DNA from: JALYRV01 sp040902895
GTDB taxonomy: Bacteria > Acidobacteriota > Vicinamibacteria > Vicinamibacterales > SCN-69-37
Length of the DNA stretch: 64,000 bases
Direction of reading: 5' to 3'
Assembly (NCBI GenBank): GCA_040902895.1
Contig: JBBDWL010000117.1
Location: 1-64,000 of the forward strand
The position numbers were made by a program, and so were the translations under genes. Below, piece by piece: positions 61,928 to 64,000 of this stretch (positions within the stretch are counted from its first letter, which is position 1; the number at the start of each line of letters is the position of its first letter). The notes under the pieces are model-generated. The model was not told the DNA's origin and searched no databases. It saw only the letters and a list, made by a program, of their open reading frames with translations.

Positions 61928-64000
61928 GCCGCGCCAGGGCCTGCCGGCGCCAGCTGAGGCGCACGCGCCTGCCCGCGCGCAATCACGGCGCCGACATAAC
62001 AGAGCGCAATCACCACCAGCAGCAGGTTGAATCCCGTTACGAGTGACAGATATTCACCCACGCCGCCCGCCATCGCGCCAAGCAGGTTCGTGCCGTAGTC
62101 GCGCGCGATCGAGTTCGAATGTTTGATGGCCGACCCGAATAACAGACCCGCGCAGACGATTGGGCTGAAGATCAACACCGCGTAAAACAGCGACTCCGCG
62201 GCGCGGCTCTCGAACGTGACGCGGCCGACGGGCACCGCATAGTTCACAGCCAGCAACGCCAGCAGCACGCCGCCGACCAGCCACGCCCTGCGCACTTCAA
62301 TCCGCGACACGATGAAGTTGGCGACGAGCGCCATGGTGAGCACGGCGGCGATCGCCACCGATGCGACGACCCATGTCGATCCCCACAGCAGCGCGAGCTG
62401 AATGATCGATTTGGTCTCGAGCATCATGAAACCGGCGCCCAGCAGAAAGAACTGCCACGACCAGGCAGCTTTTCTTGGCGGCGGGGACCCCTGCACCCCG
62501 CCTAGCTCGCTCACTCGCGGGGGCCCCGGCGCCCCGCTCCGTTCGCTCGCAAACTGCACTGTGATGACCGAAACCACCAGAATCATAGCCAGCACCACCA
62601 TGTAGTGCTGCGGGATGTGGCGGTTCTTGAGATAGAGGAACGGCCAGTCGTCGCTCGCTGGTTCGATTTGCGTGTCGCGGGTATGCATGCGCGCGGGACT
62701 TGGCTGGTGCGATTGGCCGAAGGCCGTCACACGATCCGGAATCGCCGGCGGGATCGTCATCGTGGCCAGCCGCGGTCCGGCCATCATCACGCCCAGATAC
62801 GCGCGCTCCTGATGAACGTGCACCCACGGTTCCTGGCCGAAGGCTTCCGCAGCCGTATTCGCCAGCCGGTCGACCAGCCATGGCTCCCGGAAGTAGTTGT
62901 AGATCACCAGCAGCCCATCGTCCTTCAGGTGATCCCGTACGGCGAGGAACGATTCGACGGTGAACATGTAGCTTTCGAGCCGCACGCCCGAAAAGCTCGA
63001 CTGCATGGTGAGCGAATCGATCAGCGCGAACACGACCAGGTCGTACTTCTTCGTCGAATTCCTGAGGAAGTGCCGCGCATCGTCATTGTGGATGGTTACG
63101 CGGGGATCCGAGTAGGGCCGGTCGGGATTGAGCTCGCGTCCCAGCTGGATGATGGTGGGATCGATTTCCACCGCATCGATATGCCGCGCGCCGTGCTTCA
63201 GGGCGGCCGCGACATCGGTGCCGGAGCCGGCGCCGAGAATCAGCACCTCTTCAAAGCTGTCGCCGAACGCGGTGTACGGCCACTGATAGAAGTACTCCTT
63301 CTGATCGATCGGCGCCATCGACTGGTGGAAGATGTTGTTCACCTCGATAACGGTGTCGGGCCCATCGGTGCGCACATCGACTTTGTAGTAGGGCGACCAT
63401 AGGGAGCCGCGGGCCATGTAGTGGACGAGGCCGAGCGAGGCCGCAAGACAGGCGATGCTCAGAGCGATCGCCAGCGCCCGCGGCGGCCGCTCGCCCGGCG
63501 CGCCGCGGAGGATGAGCGGCCCCGCGGCCGCGAATGCCACCGCGAACCACACCGTGGGCGACAGCTGCAGCCAGGAGCAGAGCGCCAGGGCGGCAACACC
63601 CGCGAGGCTGCCGGCAAGATTCAACGTGTAGGCGCGCAGCGGCGTGATGGCGGCCATCTCGCGCGCCATGCGCTGTGCGAGCGCCACGAAGAGCGCCGCG
63701 ACGGTGAGAAAGAGCAGCGGCAGAATCAGCGTGCTTTCGACGAGCCTGACGCGATCGGCGGTGCCGCTCGAAAAATAGATCGACGTCGAGCTGGGCACGG
63801 CGATCTCGAGTTTGCCGGCGAACACGGCGGCGATGACCAGCAGCTGCAGTACGGGAAAAAGAAAGAACAGACGCCGGCGCCGCGCGGCCAGCAGGCAGCC
63901 GACGCCGATGCCGAGGAAGCTTGCGAGCAGAATGAAGTTCGAAAAGAACGACAGCAGCCTGATGTAGGCCGGCATCCATCGAATCAGTGCAACTTCGAGA
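61924..64000 (-). CDS. Spermidine-synthase-like membrane protein (5' end outside window)
   Basis: At least 691 codons are in frame up to the window edge; the first in-window ATG (63975) is preceded by in-frame LEVALIRW, which fits the usual beginning of this family, so the true start lies outside. Membrane helices (FFSNFILLASFLGIGVGCLL onward), a central Rossmann methyltransferase/spermidine-synthase domain (EEVLILGAGSGTDVAAALKHGARHIDAVEID, DDARHFLRN), then further helices. Found in environmental bacteria; function unknown. Between the central domain and the C-terminal helices the dispersed element adds ERSGAPGPPRVSELGGVQGS. Confidence 0.85.
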   Translation of the reverse strand, partial: LEVALIRWMPAYIRLLSFFSNFILLASFLGIGVGCLLAARRRRLFFLFPVLQLLVIAAVFAGKLEIAVPSSTSIYFSSGTADRVRLVESTLILPLLFLTVAALFVALAQRMAREMAAITPLRAYTLNLAGSLAGVAALALCSWLQLSPTVWFAVAFAAAGPLILRGAPGERPPRALAIALSIACLAASLGLVHYMARGSLWSPYYKVDVRTDGPDTVIEVNNIFHQSMAPIDQKEYFYQWPYTAFGDSFEEVLILGAGSGTDVAAALKHGARHIDAVEIDPTIIQLGRELNPDRPYSDPRVTIHNDDARHFLRNSTKKYDLVVFALIDSLTMQSSFSGVRLESYMFTVESFLAVRDHLKDDGLLVIYNYFREPWLVDRLANTAAEAFGQEPWVHVHQERAYLGVMMAGPRLATMTIPPAIPDRVTAFGQSHQPSPARMHTRDTQIEPASDDWPFLYLKNRHIPQHYMVVLAMILVVSVITVQFASERSGAPGPPRVSELGGVQGSPPPRKAAWSWQFFLLGAGFMMLETKSIIQLALLWGSTWVVASVAIAAVLTMALVANFIVSRIEVRRAWLVGGVLLALLAVNYAVPVGRVTFESRAAESLFYAVLIFSPIVCAGLLFGSAIKHSNSIARDYGTNLLGAMAGGVGEYLSLVTGFNLLLVVIALCYVGAVIARGQARAPQLAPAGPGAA
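62477..62552 (-). repeat. In-frame dispersed element, copy 3 (inside the spermidine-synthase-like gene)
   Basis: About 58 of 67 aligned bases match copy 1. Translates to SERSGAPGPPRVSELGGVQG then SPPP in the gene's frame. Located in a loop between two membrane helices (VVSVITVQFA and WSWQFFLLGAGF), where an insert is likely to be tolerated. Confidence 0.85.

Noticed and set aside
62605..63402. 265-codon plus-strand frame in the spermidine-synthase-like gene
   Set aside because: Opposite strand of a methyltransferase-fold domain; no independent support.

Overview
The window is a scaffold piece from a GC-rich bacterium, most likely an acidobacterium of the Vicinamibacteria type. That placement is inference from gene families: a VWFA-related acidobacterial-type surface protein (51309-53192), a PadR regulator coupled to a MacB/FtsX-like giant permease (53299-56273) plus a second such permease (26596-28989), an ECF sigma factor paired with a Ser/Thr kinase carrying TPRs (29162-32174), and a secreted TolB-propeller amidohydrolase (41951-45184). 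A run of 100 N at 24032-24131 joins two contigs that share an exact 55-bp end.

Layout. 1-2527: 3' part of gyrA. 2526-6748: a lower-GC defence-like island bounded by a 68-bp imperfect direct repeat of the 3' end of pcrA. It holds a His/Pro-rich minigene coupled to an E2-like protein with a SEC-C zinc motif, an XRE regulator with an ImmA-type peptidase, and a winged-helix/beta-class DNA methyltransferase operon facing a putative restriction endonuclease. 6679-9018: pcrA, whose last codons now come from the right repeat. 9048-14360: leucine biosynthesis (leuC, leuD, a LysR regulator, a short leuA, leuB). 14393-18580: rsmI-glmU-glmS operon. 18608-24030: DUF885 peptidase, FmdB zinc ribbon, galU, serS with an adjacent tRNA-Ser(UGA), DUF1801 and DinB proteins. 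24235-29124: two CNNM/CorC-type transporters, a MacB-like permease, tRNA-Ser(GCU). 29162-32174: sigma factor and kinase. 32293-35168: DinB protein and an arsenic locus (arsR, a small membrane protein, arsM, arsC-like phosphatase) with three copies of one palindromic operator. 35200-38927: phospholipase-D synthase, gltX, a KGG stress protein, an AlkA-like glycosylase.

38966 to about 40866 is a group II intron with its maturase, ending directly before a zinc-ribbon Ser/Thr kinase of unusual structure. 41951-51337 is one co-directional run: amidohydrolase, frameshifted GH127 glycosidase, transglutaminase, and a two-gene ABC exporter with ATGA-type overlaps. 51309-56273: VWA protein and PadR/permease pair. 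56333-59333: sugar isomerase-like protein, MFS permease and M55 aminopeptidase. These face a left-going operon at 59407-64000 (spermidine-synthase-like membrane protein, cytochrome c, Gfo/Idh oxidoreductase, xylose-isomerase-like protein) across a 31-bp-armed hairpin.

Most unusual points: (1) the pcrA-targeted island with no visible integrase, whose duplicated target differs only at synonymous positions; (2) the coupled His/Pro minigene and E2-like/SEC-C protein inside it; (3) four GACGTC sites packed into the methyltransferase promoter; (4) a dispersed element of about 74 bp found three times, each time in frame inside an unrelated gene (glmS, ABC permease, spermidine-synthase-like protein) and always coding for the same peptide, like the Rickettsia palindromic elements.
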